In this document: positions 52,463-61,760 of the stretch, one piece after another
Layout: each line of letters opens with the position of its first letter
Numbering within the stretch: the stretch's first letter is position 1
Source: Mucilaginibacter pankratovii
GTDB lineage: Bacteria; Bacteroidota; Bacteroidia; Sphingobacteriales; Sphingobacteriaceae
Direction of reading: 5' to 3'
Length of the DNA: 64,000 bases
Assembly (NCBI RefSeq): GCF_014773265.1
Contig: NZ_JACWMY010000004.1
Span: forward strand, 62,001-126,000
The notes under the pieces: model-generated
Databases searched by the model: none
Told to the model about the DNA's origin: nothing
Seen by the model: the letters and a program-made list of their open reading frames with translations, nothing else
Program-made: the position numbers and the translations under genes

Positions 52463-53216
52463 ACTCTTTTATAGCTATAAATCTTAATCTTTTATAATCG
52501 GCATACCATTGGCCGTTTTCGTTGTAATGCGGCTCCAATAGCGCGGTTATTTCTTTTAGCAATTCTTGTTTTTCGCTCTGCGGGATGCCTAATAGATAGA
52601 GCGGGGCAAACATGGTGATCCATTTAGCTACGCCTTCATCGCCATCCTGTAGTGGTGTTTTACGGTCGAAATGCGATGCGAAGGCTACGCGGAAACCTTG
52701 TGCCTCTAACCGACTGGTGTAATCGCCCAATGATGGGAAATACCAAACTTCGGTTTCGGCCTGGCGGGTGTAACCATGCTTGCGCAATACCTGGCGGGTG
52801 GCCGCTATCAGTTGCTGCACATTACCCTTGCCACCCATTTCGGCCACAAAGCGGCCGCCGGGTTTAAGCGAATCGTAAACGCATTTAATGGCCGCATCGG
52901 CGTTTTTTATCCAGTGCAGCGTAGCGTTGGAGAACACCGCGTCAAATTTCTCATCGAAATGAAAATCGGTACCGTCCTTCACAAAAAACTCCACTTCCGG
53001 GTAGGTGGCCTTTGCTTTGGCTATCATATCTGCCGAGGCATCTATACCTGTAACTTTTGCGCCCTTTTGCTGGATCTGGCTGGTCAAATAGCCGGTACCG
53101 CAGCCCAAGTCGAGTATGCGCTCATTAGGTTGGATCCCCAATAATTCCAACACGTTCTCTCCGTATTGAAATACGAAGGCGTGTTTATCGTCGTATAATT
53201 CAGCGTTCCATTTCAT
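52461..53216 (-). CDS. Class I SAM-dependent methyltransferase
   Basis: 251 residues. Rossmann-like MTase with motif I LDLGCGTGYLT near residue 36, GIDASADMIAKAK (motif II) and VFSNATLHWIKNADAA (motif IV, substrate face). The pattern resembles trans-aconitate 2-methyltransferase. It is inserted between leuB and leuA in the cluster, in the same direction; substrate unknown. An ATGAAC spacer repeat precedes it. Trans-aconitate is chemically close to the isopropylmalate isomerase substrates, but any link is a guess. Confidence 0.8.
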   Translation of the reverse strand: MKWNAELYDDKHAFVFQYGENVLELLGIQPNERILDLGCGTGYLTSQIQQKGAKVTGIDASADMIAKAKATYPEVEFFVKDGTDFHFDEKFDAVFSNATLHWIKNADAAIKCVYDSLKPGGRFVAEMGGKGNVQQLIAATRQVLRKHGYTRQAETEVWYFPSLGDYTSRLEAQGFRVAFASHFDRKTPLQDGDEGVAKWITMFAPLYLLGIPQSEKQELLKEITALLEPHYNENGQWYADYKRLRFIAIKE

Positions 53217-53253
53217 TGTTGGTTCATTTGTTCAATGGTTCATTAGTTCATTG
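53217..53253 (-). repeat. ATGAAC-type spacer repeat before methyltransferase 1
   Basis: In gene orientation, four degenerate (A)ATGAAC(C/T)A units end 9 nt before the ATG. Same family as 13562-13602 and 55622-55657. Confidence 0.7.
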
Positions 53254-53606
53254 GTGCGGGTGTCTGGTATGCTTTTTACGATGTAAATTCCAACAACTGT
53301 TAAAAATGCCAGATTGCCTGCAAGAAACACACCCGCTTCCCTGGAAATATATGTTGCAATCGTAACTATCAGGCTAAAGTAAAGTGCTATTACCATCATC
53401 AGCCGGTTGTGCGATTTTGTAATAGCTAAGATACCTAATACCTGGGGTATCAGTATCAGTAGTATAAGTAAACCCTGCTCGTTGCCACGTGTAACAAGTT
53501 GCCATATCAATGCGCCTTCAAGTACCCCGAAAAATCCACCTGAATGCCCCTCGCCTGCAACGCAGAAAGGGAACAGCAGAAGGATGAGGATCTTAAGCAG
53601 CGTCAT
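53232..53606 (-). CDS. Small membrane protein, unknown
   Basis: 124 residues, about four membrane segments covering most of the chain (residues ~3-18, 24-60, 68-87, 94-113). The frame is intact between leuB (10 bp upstream) and the first methyltransferase. No family recognised; the short gap to leuB suggests co-transcription. Its last bases overlap the spacer repeat. Confidence is moderate because small hydrophobic frames can be spurious. Confidence 0.5.
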   Translation of the reverse strand: MTLLKILILLLFPFCVAGEGHSGGFFGVLEGALIWQLVTRGNEQGLLILLILIPQVLGILAITKSHNRLMMVIALYFSLIVTIATYISREAGVFLAGNLAFLTVVGIYIVKSIPDTRTNELMNH

Positions 53607-53616
53607 CCTATGGGTA

Positions 53617-54696
53617 TCAATTGATATATTCCAACACCTTTTGTCCCATTAATTTTGTGCCTAATATTTTGCTTTTGTCGGTATTGGCATCGGCAATGTC
53701 GCCGGTGCGGTAACCGTCTTTTAATGTTTTGTCGATGGCGTCGGTAACGGCTTTTGCTTCATCTTTCAGGCCGAAGCTGATCTCCAGCATCAGTGCTACC
53801 GATAGGATAGAGGCCAGCGGATTGGCTTTGTCCTGCCCGGCAATATCATGTGCCGAACCGTGGATAGGCTCGAAAAAGCCTGTGCCATCACCTATAGAAG
53901 CCGATGCCAGCATGCCCATAGAGCCCGCAATTTGCGAGGCCTCGTCGGTAAGGATATCGCCGAACAGGTTGGCGGTTAATACCACATCAAACTTTTTAGG
54001 GTTTTTTACCAGTTGCATGGCTGCATTATCAATAAACATGTGCTCAGTTTCTACCTCAGGGTATTGTTTGGCAATATCCTGTACCACTTCGCGCCACAGG
54101 CGTGAAGCTTCCAAAACGTTGGCCTTATCTACCGAACAAAGTTTTTTACCACGTACCATAGCTGCTTCGTAAGCTTTTATAGCGATACGCTCTACCTCAT
54201 AACGGCTGTAGATCATCAGATCCGACGCGGTGTTGCGGTCTTCGCTGCGTTTTTTCTCACCGAAGTAAACGTCGCCGGTTAGCTCGCGGAAGAAAAGGAT
54301 ATCTGTTCCTTTCAGGATCTCCGGTTTCAGGCTCGATGCATCCAGCAGCTCATCAAAAAGCATGATAGGGCGCAGGTTGGCATAAAGGCCTAATTCCTTG
54401 CGGATCTTTAACAAACCCTGCTCCGGACGTACTTTTGCGGATGGATCGTTATCGTATTTGATATGGCCAATAGCGCCAAACAGGATAGCATCGCTGGCCT
54501 TTGCTTTCTCCAGGGTTTCATCGGGCAGCGGGTTGCCGGTAGCCTCAATACCCGCGTGGCCCATCAGGGCCTCGTCGAAAGTAAATTCATGACCGAATTT
54601 CTCGGCAATTTTCTCTAAAACAGCTTTTCCCCAGGTGGTAACCTCAGGGCCGATGCCATCACCGGGTATTACTAATATGTGTTTTTTGATGCTCAT
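53617..54696 (-). CDS. leuB: 3-isopropylmalate dehydrogenase
   Basis: 359 residues. NAD+-dependent oxidative decarboxylation of 3-isopropylmalate. Seen: VIPGDGIGPEV near residue 10, RPEQGLLKIRKELGLYANLRP near 90 (substrate arginines), VDKANVLEASRLWREVV near 185, and LTANLFGDILTDEAS near 240 (metal-binding Asps), with GSAHDIAGQDKANP near 281. Length and motifs separate it from isocitrate dehydrogenase. Separated from the upstream methyltransferase by a palindrome. Confidence 0.95.
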   Translation of the reverse strand: MSIKKHILVIPGDGIGPEVTTWGKAVLEKIAEKFGHEFTFDEALMGHAGIEATGNPLPDETLEKAKASDAILFGAIGHIKYDNDPSAKVRPEQGLLKIRKELGLYANLRPIMLFDELLDASSLKPEILKGTDILFFRELTGDVYFGEKKRSEDRNTASDLMIYSRYEVERIAIKAYEAAMVRGKKLCSVDKANVLEASRLWREVVQDIAKQYPEVETEHMFIDNAAMQLVKNPKKFDVVLTANLFGDILTDEASQIAGSMGMLASASIGDGTGFFEPIHGSAHDIAGQDKANPLASILSVALMLEISFGLKDEAKAVTDAIDKTLKDGYRTGDIADANTDKSKILGTKLMGQKVLEYIN

Positions 54697-54727
54697 ATCT
54701 ATCTTCTATCCGTCATTTATCTCTACA

Positions 54728-54824
54728 CGTCATTGCGAGGAACGAAGCAATCCTCGGCAGGCAGGTCGGACTTGCTTAGGGTCTCTACTTGCCGAGTGTT
54801 GCCGCGCTTCGCTCGCAATGACGC
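54728..54824. repeat. TTGCGAGG-family palindrome between leuB and methyltransferase 2
   Basis: CGTCATTGCGAGGAACGAAG on the left and CGCTTCGCTCGCAATGACG on the right, with inner CTCGGCAGG/TTGCCGAG. Same family as 31514-31611. Confidence 0.8.
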
Positions 54825-54829
54825 GTTTT

Positions 54830-55627
54830 TTATATTTTATTTACCCCGCGTACTTCTTTTAGTTTCATCACCATCAGTTCCGCGTCTGTTTCAATCCAGC
54901 TATTGTATTCTTCAATGGCCAGCAGCCGGTCTTCATTGCTGATGTAGCCTTCATCTACCATCTGTGTCATCTGCGCTACCGACGACCAAATACCCACCTT
55001 GTGCGCAAAATTGGCATCGCCTTTTTTGTAAACTTCGTTCGCTTCCAGCACTTCTACATCGATTAAACCTGCTTCAGAAAAATATTCCGGCAGGTCTTCT
55101 GCGATGTGGTTATTCATGCCTGCATCACCCCGCCACCGTAAAAAGGTAGCGTAGAACTTACGCATACTCGCGGGCGGTTCGGGTTGCCATTCCAATGCCT
55201 CGTGGTTATAATCCAAAATGGATAAAATGCCACTCGGTTTTAACACCGACTTTAGTTTTACTACAGCTTCCTGCGGCGTACTTAACCATTGTAGGGTACG
55301 TGCCGATGTTACGAGGTCGAACTTTTCCGCCGGTTCGTAATCAAATAAACTGGTATGAATCAGCTCCAGGTTTTCGATCTCGGCATAGGTTTCTTTACCG
55401 CTTTCGATAAAGTACGCCGTGTTGTCAATGCCGGTTACATGGCCCGCTGAACCAACTGCCAAAGCAATGCCTTTAGAGATAGCGCCTGTACCGCAGCCTA
55501 CATCCAGCACTTTCCAGCCCGGTTGCAGCAGGGGAGGCAGGGTAGCATAATCCACTTCCAAACTACGCTCATCGAATAGTTTAGCGGTGCCTTTGCCTTC
55601 GCGTTTTATCTCTTTTTGTTGGTTCAT
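54830..55627 (-). CDS. Class I SAM-dependent methyltransferase
   Basis: 265 residues. Motif I LDVGCGTGAISKGIALAVG near residue 41, GIDNTAYFIESGKE near 67, and LVTSARTLQWLSTPQEAV near 105. Not closely alike to the methyltransferase 2 kb downstream beyond the common fold. Substrate unknown; it lies between leuD and leuB, in the same direction, in the interrupted leu cluster. The ATG is the last unit of an ATGAAC spacer repeat. Confidence 0.8.
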   Translation of the reverse strand: MNQQKEIKREGKGTAKLFDERSLEVDYATLPPLLQPGWKVLDVGCGTGAISKGIALAVGSAGHVTGIDNTAYFIESGKETYAEIENLELIHTSLFDYEPAEKFDLVTSARTLQWLSTPQEAVVKLKSVLKPSGILSILDYNHEALEWQPEPPASMRKFYATFLRWRGDAGMNNHIAEDLPEYFSEAGLIDVEVLEANEVYKKGDANFAHKVGIWSSVAQMTQMVDEGYISNEDRLLAIEEYNSWIETDAELMVMKLKEVRGVNKI

Positions 55628-55657
55628 TAGTTCACTGGTTCATTTGTTCATTGGTGC
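55622..55657 (-). repeat. ATGAAC-type spacer repeat containing the methyltransferase 2 start codon
   Basis: In gene orientation the tract reads CCAATGAACAAATGAACC and onwards, with the final ATGAAC giving the start codon. Confidence 0.7.
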
Positions 55658-55685
55658 TCTCAGATACCTTTCGCGGGGCTATTTT

Positions 55686-55816
55686 ACTCACCCCGAATAC
55701 GCTTCGCTGTTCGACCCTCTCTATCTGCGATAAAGAGGGTACGGATAACCTCTTTTAAACCCTCTTTGCGGAGCAGAGAGGGTCGACGCCCGCGCATGCG
55801 GGCCGTCGGGGTGAGT
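55686..55816. repeat. ACTCACCCC palindrome between leuD and methyltransferase 2
   Basis: Outer arms ACTCACCCCG (55686-55695) and CGGGGTGAGT (55807-55816) and perfect 12-bp inner arms TCGACCCTCTCT (55711-55722) with AGAGAGGGTCGA (55775-55786). Related to 3289-3582; the flank GGGTGAGTCAACTC is shared. Confidence 0.8.
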
Positions 55817-55842
55817 CAACTCACCGAGCGGACTGCCACTAA

Positions 55843-56429
55843 CTATCTTGCTTCCTCAAATTCCGTTATTAACTCTTTTTTGCTGAGGATGTAGTCGATA
55901 TCATCGTAACCGTTGGTCATGCAGGCTTTTTTGTAAGGATTTACCTCAAAACTCTCCTGCTCGCCTGTAGCTACTATTTTGATGAACTGGTCTACCAGGT
56001 CTATCTCGATTACCGCGTGCGGATCTGCAAAAACGGCAGCAAATAATTTCGCCAGGAAATCATCGCTTACCTGTACCGGCAATAAGCCATTATTTAGCGC
56101 ATTACCTTTAAAGATATCGGCAAAAAAGCTGCTTACTACGGCATCAAAGCCATAATCGGCAATGGCCCAGGCGGCATGCTCGCGACTACTGCCGCAACCA
56201 AAGTTTTTGCCAGCAACAAGGATCTTGCCACTGTAGATGGGCTCATTTAATACGAAATCCGTTTTAGGGTTGCCCTCGTTATCGTAGCGCCAATCGCGGA
56301 ACAGGTTGTTGCCAAATCCCTCGCGGGTAGTGGCCTTTAAAAACCTTGCAGGTATAATCTGGTCCGTATCAATGTTCTCGATAGGCAGCGGCACTACGCT
56401 GGTTTGTATGTGTTTGAATATTTTGGTAC

Positions 56430-56433
<4 letters not shown>
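55843..56433 (-). CDS. leuD: 3-isopropylmalate dehydratase small subunit
   Basis: 196 residues. The swivelling aconitase-like domain that pairs with LeuC to isomerise 2- to 3-isopropylmalate. Conserved [13 protein letters not shown] near residue 20 and [19 protein letters not shown] near 75. The ATG overlaps the leuC stop by 4 bp. Confidence 0.96.
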
Positions 56434-57845
<1,412 letters not shown>

Positions 57846-57868
57846 TGTGATTCTTATATTAATAAACT

Positions 57869-58007
57869 ACGTCATTGCGAGGAACGAAGCAATCTCCCGA
57901 TTTGCATATCGGTTATGCATAGCTTAGAGATTATTGATACGTTAATTTTTGTTTTAAGGTATCAATGAGCTCCCTTCGGTCGGTTGTCTTCGTTCCTCGC
58001 AATGACG
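57869..58007. repeat. TTGCGAGG-family palindrome between ilvC and leuC
   Basis: ACGTCATTGCGAGGAACGAAG (from 57869) pairs with CTTCGTTCCTCGCAATGACG (57988-58007). The long central part is unrelated to that of the other copies. Confidence 0.8.
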
Positions 58008-58021
58008 AGGTGGTAATTTTT

Positions 58022-58058
58022 TAGCTTTCGCCTTTTACCTTTCGGCTTTCGCCTTTTT
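58022..58058. repeat. GGCTTTCGCCTTT short-period spacer repeat
   Basis: Three degenerate units (GCTTTCGCCTTT) directly downstream of the ilvC stop codon. Confidence 0.6.
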
Positions 58059-58059
58059 A

Positions 58060-59118
58060 TTATGCTTCTACAGCCTGGTTCTCGGGGCGTAAACTGCGTA
58101 CAGTTTTGCCTGCCTGCCATAATTCGCTTTCGCGTAATTCTGCCAATTCGGCATCCAATTTTTCGCGGTAATCGTCTTTACTGTTGCTGTCGATTGATTT
58201 TTGTGATTCAACACCGGTTGCAACGCTTTTGTAAAGATCTTCAAATACCGGTTTGGTAGCATCACGGAATTTCTTCCACCAATCTAATGCGCCGCGTTGT
58301 GCAGTGGTTGAGCAATTGGCGTACATCCAGTCCATACCGTTTTCTGCAACTAATGGCATTAACGATTGGGTTAACTCTTCTACAGTTTCGTTGAAAGATT
58401 CTGAAGGTGAGTGGCCGTTAGCACGCAATACTTCGTACTGCGCAGCAAAAATACCCTGGATACAGCCCATCAGCGTACCGCGCTCGCCGGTTAAATCGCT
58501 GAATACTTCTTTACGGAAGTCGGTTTCGAACAGGTAACCGCTACCAACAGCAATACCTAAAGCGATAACGCGCTCAAAAGCCCTGCCTGTAGCATCCTGG
58601 AAGATAGCGTAGCTTGAGTTTAAGCCACGGCCCTGTAAGAACATGCGGCGTAATGAAGTACCCGAACCTTTAGGAGCAACTAAAAATACATCCACATCAG
58701 CAGGAGGGATGATGCCGGTTTGCTCGTTAAAAGTGATACCGAAACCATGAGAAAAGTATAATGCTTTGCCCGGGGTTAAGTGTTTTTTAACAGTTGGCCA
58801 TAAAGCTATCTGTGCTGCATCGCTTAATAAATAGCAAATAACGGTTCCTCTTTCAAGGGCTTCTTCAATTTCAAAAAGGGTTTCGCCGGGTACAAAGCCA
58901 TCAGCGATAGCTTTATCCCATGTTTTTGAATTTTTACGCTGGCCAACAATTACGTTGATGCCGTTGTCTTTTTGATTGAGCGCCTGGCCCGGACCTTGAA
59001 CACCGTAGCCAATTACTGCTACAACTTCGTCTTTTAATACGTCCTGAGCTTTTGATAAAGGGAACTCTTCGCGGGTTACTACATTTTCTTCACTACCGCC
59101 GAAATTTAGTTTTGCCAT
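58060..59118 (-). CDS. ilvC: Ketol-acid reductoisomerase
   Basis: 352 residues. NADPH-dependent isomeroreduction of acetolactate and acetohydroxybutyrate. The nucleotide loop is IGYGVQGPGQALN near residue 38, a Bacteroidota variant of the usual GYGSQGHAHALN. Other motifs: APKGSGTSLRRMFLQGRG near 148, and the Mg-binding DLTGERGTLMGCIQGIF near 215 and ETVEELTQS. It lies between ilvN (157 bp upstream) and leuC. The tract upstream carries the ACCGAT repeat. Confidence 0.94.
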   Translation of the reverse strand: MAKLNFGGSEENVVTREEFPLSKAQDVLKDEVVAVIGYGVQGPGQALNQKDNGINVIVGQRKNSKTWDKAIADGFVPGETLFEIEEALERGTVICYLLSDAAQIALWPTVKKHLTPGKALYFSHGFGITFNEQTGIIPPADVDVFLVAPKGSGTSLRRMFLQGRGLNSSYAIFQDATGRAFERVIALGIAVGSGYLFETDFRKEVFSDLTGERGTLMGCIQGIFAAQYEVLRANGHSPSESFNETVEELTQSLMPLVAENGMDWMYANCSTTAQRGALDWWKKFRDATKPVFEDLYKSVATGVESQKSIDSNSKDDYREKLDAELAELRESELWQAGKTVRSLRPENQAVEA

Positions 59119-59131
59119 TGTTTTATTGTTT

Positions 59132-59239
59132 GTGATTACACCGATGTTGTTTAATGATTACACCGATTGATTTTTTATTGTGATTTATAACTGATTACTA
59201 TTTTCTGGATTTCACCGATTGAGGATGATTTCACCGATT
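59132..59239. repeat. AATCGGTG(A/T)AATCA dispersed repeat, ilvC-ilvN gap
   Basis: Four copies: GATTACACCGAT at ~59133 and ~59155 and GATTTCACCGATT at 59208-59220 and 59227-59239, in a 157-bp gap. The same unit occurs twice in the ilvB coding sequence and once just before it. Confidence 0.8.
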
Positions 59240-59275
59240 CGTTCTCCTGCTCCCCCTTCAGGGGGCTGGGAGGCT

Positions 59276-59881
59276 TTACATCGTAAAAACCTTCTGCCCC
59301 TTGTTCAGATATTCGTTTTCCATAACGTCTTCGCCTGGTTCAAGCCTTTCAAATTCGCGGAGCTTGCTGTTGAAGCCGTCGCTTTTTTTGATGATGGCCA
59401 CGCGTGCACTGCGTACAAACTCTATCAAACCGTAAGGCTGAAGAATTTTGATGAGGTTATCGGTTTCCTCGCGGTGGCCGGTTGTTTCAAACACAGTATA
59501 ATCCTTACGGATAACAACCGCGCGGGCACCATTCTCGCGCAGCAAACGCTCTACGCTAACTTTTTCGGCAATAACATCGGTGCTCATTTTATAAAGCGCC
59601 ATTTCCTGCCAAACCACGTCCTCGTTGGTATGGTAGTATACTTTAAGCACTTCTACCTGTTTCTCTATCTGACGGGTAAGCTTGCGCACCACATCTTCAG
59701 ATTCGGTAATCACAATGTTGAAACGGTGGATGCTTTCTATCTCCGACGGAGAAGTGTTCAGGCTATCGATATTGATCTTACGGCGGGTAAATATAATGGC
59801 AATACGGTTTAATAAACCTATCTGGTTCTCCGTGTAAACCGTTATGTTAAATTCCTGCTTTTCGTTATCTATGGTTTCCAT
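59276..59881 (-). CDS. ilvN: Acetolactate synthase small (regulatory) subunit
   Basis: 201 residues. The N-terminal ACT domain (FNITVYTENQIGLLNRIAII, about residues 12-85) binds valine and stimulates the catalytic subunit; a second alpha/beta domain (about 90-180, RAVVIRKDYTVFETTGHRE) completes the ALS small-subunit pattern. It is encoded 49 bp after ilvB. Longer than E. coli IlvH (163), as usual in this phylum. Confidence 0.92.
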   Translation of the reverse strand: METIDNEKQEFNITVYTENQIGLLNRIAIIFTRRKINIDSLNTSPSEIESIHRFNIVITESEDVVRKLTRQIEKQVEVLKVYYHTNEDVVWQEMALYKMSTDVIAEKVSVERLLRENGARAVVIRKDYTVFETTGHREETDNLIKILQPYGLIEFVRSARVAIIKKSDGFNSKLREFERLEPGEDVMENEYLNKGQKVFTM

Positions 59882-59930
59882 GTTGTGTCTTGTTTTTAAG
59901 TCCTCTCCTTTGGAGAGGCTGGGCTCTTTC

Positions 59931-61685
59931 TTATTTTAATCTGATCTCGCTAACGCTGCATCCTTGCGGCACCATCGGGAACACGTTGTTCTCTTTGGTT
60001 ACCATTACTTCTAAAAGGAATGCGCCTTTGTGGCTCATCATTTCGTTCAGCGCAGGGATTAAATCGTCGCGTTCCGATATTGATTTACCATCGATGCCAT
60101 AACCTTTTGCCACCATCACAAAATCGGGGCTTTGGATATCTACGAAAGAGTAGCGGCGCGAGTTGAACAGTTCCTGCCACTGGCGCACCATGCCCAGGAA
60201 GCGGTTGTTGAGGATGATGATCTTTACATCAACTTTGCTTTGCATAATGGTACCCAGTTCCTGCAAGGTCATCTGGAAACCACCATCGCCGATGATAGCG
60301 ACTACATCACGCTCCTGCGCGCCAAATTTAGCGCCTATAGCAGCCGGGAGGGCAAAGCCCATGGTACCCAAGCCACCGCTGGTAACGTTGCTGCGGGTTT
60401 TGTTCAGCTTGGCGTAACGGCAGGCTACCATCTGGTGCTGGCCTACATCGGTAACAATAACGGCATCGCCTTTGGTAATCTCGTTCAGTTGTTTGATCAC
60501 CTCGCCCATGGTCATTTCGCCACTTTCGGGGTTTAATTCTTTATGAATTACCGCTTCAACTTCTTTGGCGGTGTATTCGTTAAAGGTGTTCAACCAATCG
60601 GTATGTTGTTTTTCTTCAATTAAAGCGGTAAGCAGGGGCAGGGTTTCTTTACAGTCGCCCCATACCGGTACGGTTGATTTTACGTTCTTGTCGATCTCCG
60701 CAGGGTCGATATCCAGGTGGACAACCTTCGCCTGTTTAGCATATTTATCCAGACGGCCAGTTACACGGTCATCGAAACGCATACCTATGGCAATAAGTAC
60801 GTCGCAATCGTTGGTTAATACGTTTGGCCCGTAATTACCGTGCATACCCAGCATACCCACGTTTTGCGGATGGTCTGTTGGGATAGCGCCTGCGCCAAGT
60901 ACCGTCCAGGCTGCGGGGATACCGCTTTTCTCTACAAAAGCTTTAAATTCCTGTTCGGCACTACCCAATATTACACCTTGCCCCCAAATGATGAACGGCT
61001 TTTTGGCGCTGTTGATCAGCTCGGCTGCCTCTTGTATATACTGGTGGCGAACGATAGGTTTTGGCCTGTAGCTGCGGATATGGTTACATTTTACATAACC
61101 TTCGTAGCTGAACTTTTGGATCTGCGCGTTCTTGGTGATATCTATTAAAACCGGACCCGGGCGGCCGCTTTTGGCAATGTAAAATGCCTTGGCAATAACT
61201 TCGGGGATCTCGGTAGCGTCGGTTACCTGGTAGTTCCATTTGGTAACCGGGGTGGTGATGTTTATTACATCTGTTTCCTGGAAAGCATCGGTACCCAAAA
61301 GGTGCGCAAAAACCTGCCCGGTGATACAAACCAATGGTGTGCTGTCTATTTGGGCATCGGCCAGGCCTGTAACTAAGTTGGTGGCACCGGGGCCGCTGGT
61401 AGCGAATACCACACCAACCTTACCTGATGTACGTGCGTAACCCTGACCGGCATGGATACCGCCCTGTTCGTGGCGAACCAGGATATGGTTTAGCTTATCG
61501 TTATAATCGTAAAGGGCATCATAAATTGGCATGATAGCGCCGCCGGGGTAACCAAAAATGGTTTCCACACCTTCCACGATCAAAGCCTCTAATAAAGCTA
61601 CCGACCCTGAAACTTCTACGGCTTGTGATTTCACCGATTCTGCTGTGATTTCACCGATTTCCTGTGTGATTGTTTGTACTTCCAT
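59931..61685 (-). CDS. ilvB: Acetolactate synthase large subunit
   Basis: 584 residues. ThDP/FAD enzyme making 2-acetolactate or 2-aceto-2-hydroxybutanoate. Catalytic Glu in LVRHEQGGIHAGQGYAR near residue 78, FATSGPGATNLVTGLADA near 107, FAD region near 300, ThDP/Mg motif GDGGFQMTLQEL near 465 with NNRFLGMVRQW. Oddity: residues ~8-24 (QEIGEITAESVKSQ) are encoded by two copies of the AATCGGTGAAATCACA repeat that also fills the ilvC-ilvN gap, read in different frames. The conserved protein appears to begin near SGSVALLEALI (residue ~27), so the real start or the extension deserves checking. Confidence 0.93.
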   Translation of the reverse strand: MEVQTITQEIGEITAESVKSQAVEVSGSVALLEALIVEGVETIFGYPGGAIMPIYDALYDYNDKLNHILVRHEQGGIHAGQGYARTSGKVGVVFATSGPGATNLVTGLADAQIDSTPLVCITGQVFAHLLGTDAFQETDVINITTPVTKWNYQVTDATEIPEVIAKAFYIAKSGRPGPVLIDITKNAQIQKFSYEGYVKCNHIRSYRPKPIVRHQYIQEAAELINSAKKPFIIWGQGVILGSAEQEFKAFVEKSGIPAAWTVLGAGAIPTDHPQNVGMLGMHGNYGPNVLTNDCDVLIAIGMRFDDRVTGRLDKYAKQAKVVHLDIDPAEIDKNVKSTVPVWGDCKETLPLLTALIEEKQHTDWLNTFNEYTAKEVEAVIHKELNPESGEMTMGEVIKQLNEITKGDAVIVTDVGQHQMVACRYAKLNKTRSNVTSGGLGTMGFALPAAIGAKFGAQERDVVAIIGDGGFQMTLQELGTIMQSKVDVKIIILNNRFLGMVRQWQELFNSRRYSFVDIQSPDFVMVAKGYGIDGKSISERDDLIPALNEMMSHKGAFLLEVMVTKENNVFPMVPQGCSVSEIRLK

Positions 61686-61706
61686 TGTTATATTGATTAC
61701 ACCGGT
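61624..61706 (-). repeat. AATCGGTG(A/T)AATCA repeat overlapping the start of ilvB
   Basis: Copies at 61624-61639 and 61644-61659 (inside the coding region, 20 nt apart) and GATTACACCGGTG at 61694-61706 upstream of the ATG. Confidence 0.8.
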
Positions 61707-61760
61707 GTTATTTACCAGCTTTATTATTCTCTTGTCTTTACTCTTTTTGTCTTTAATCTC

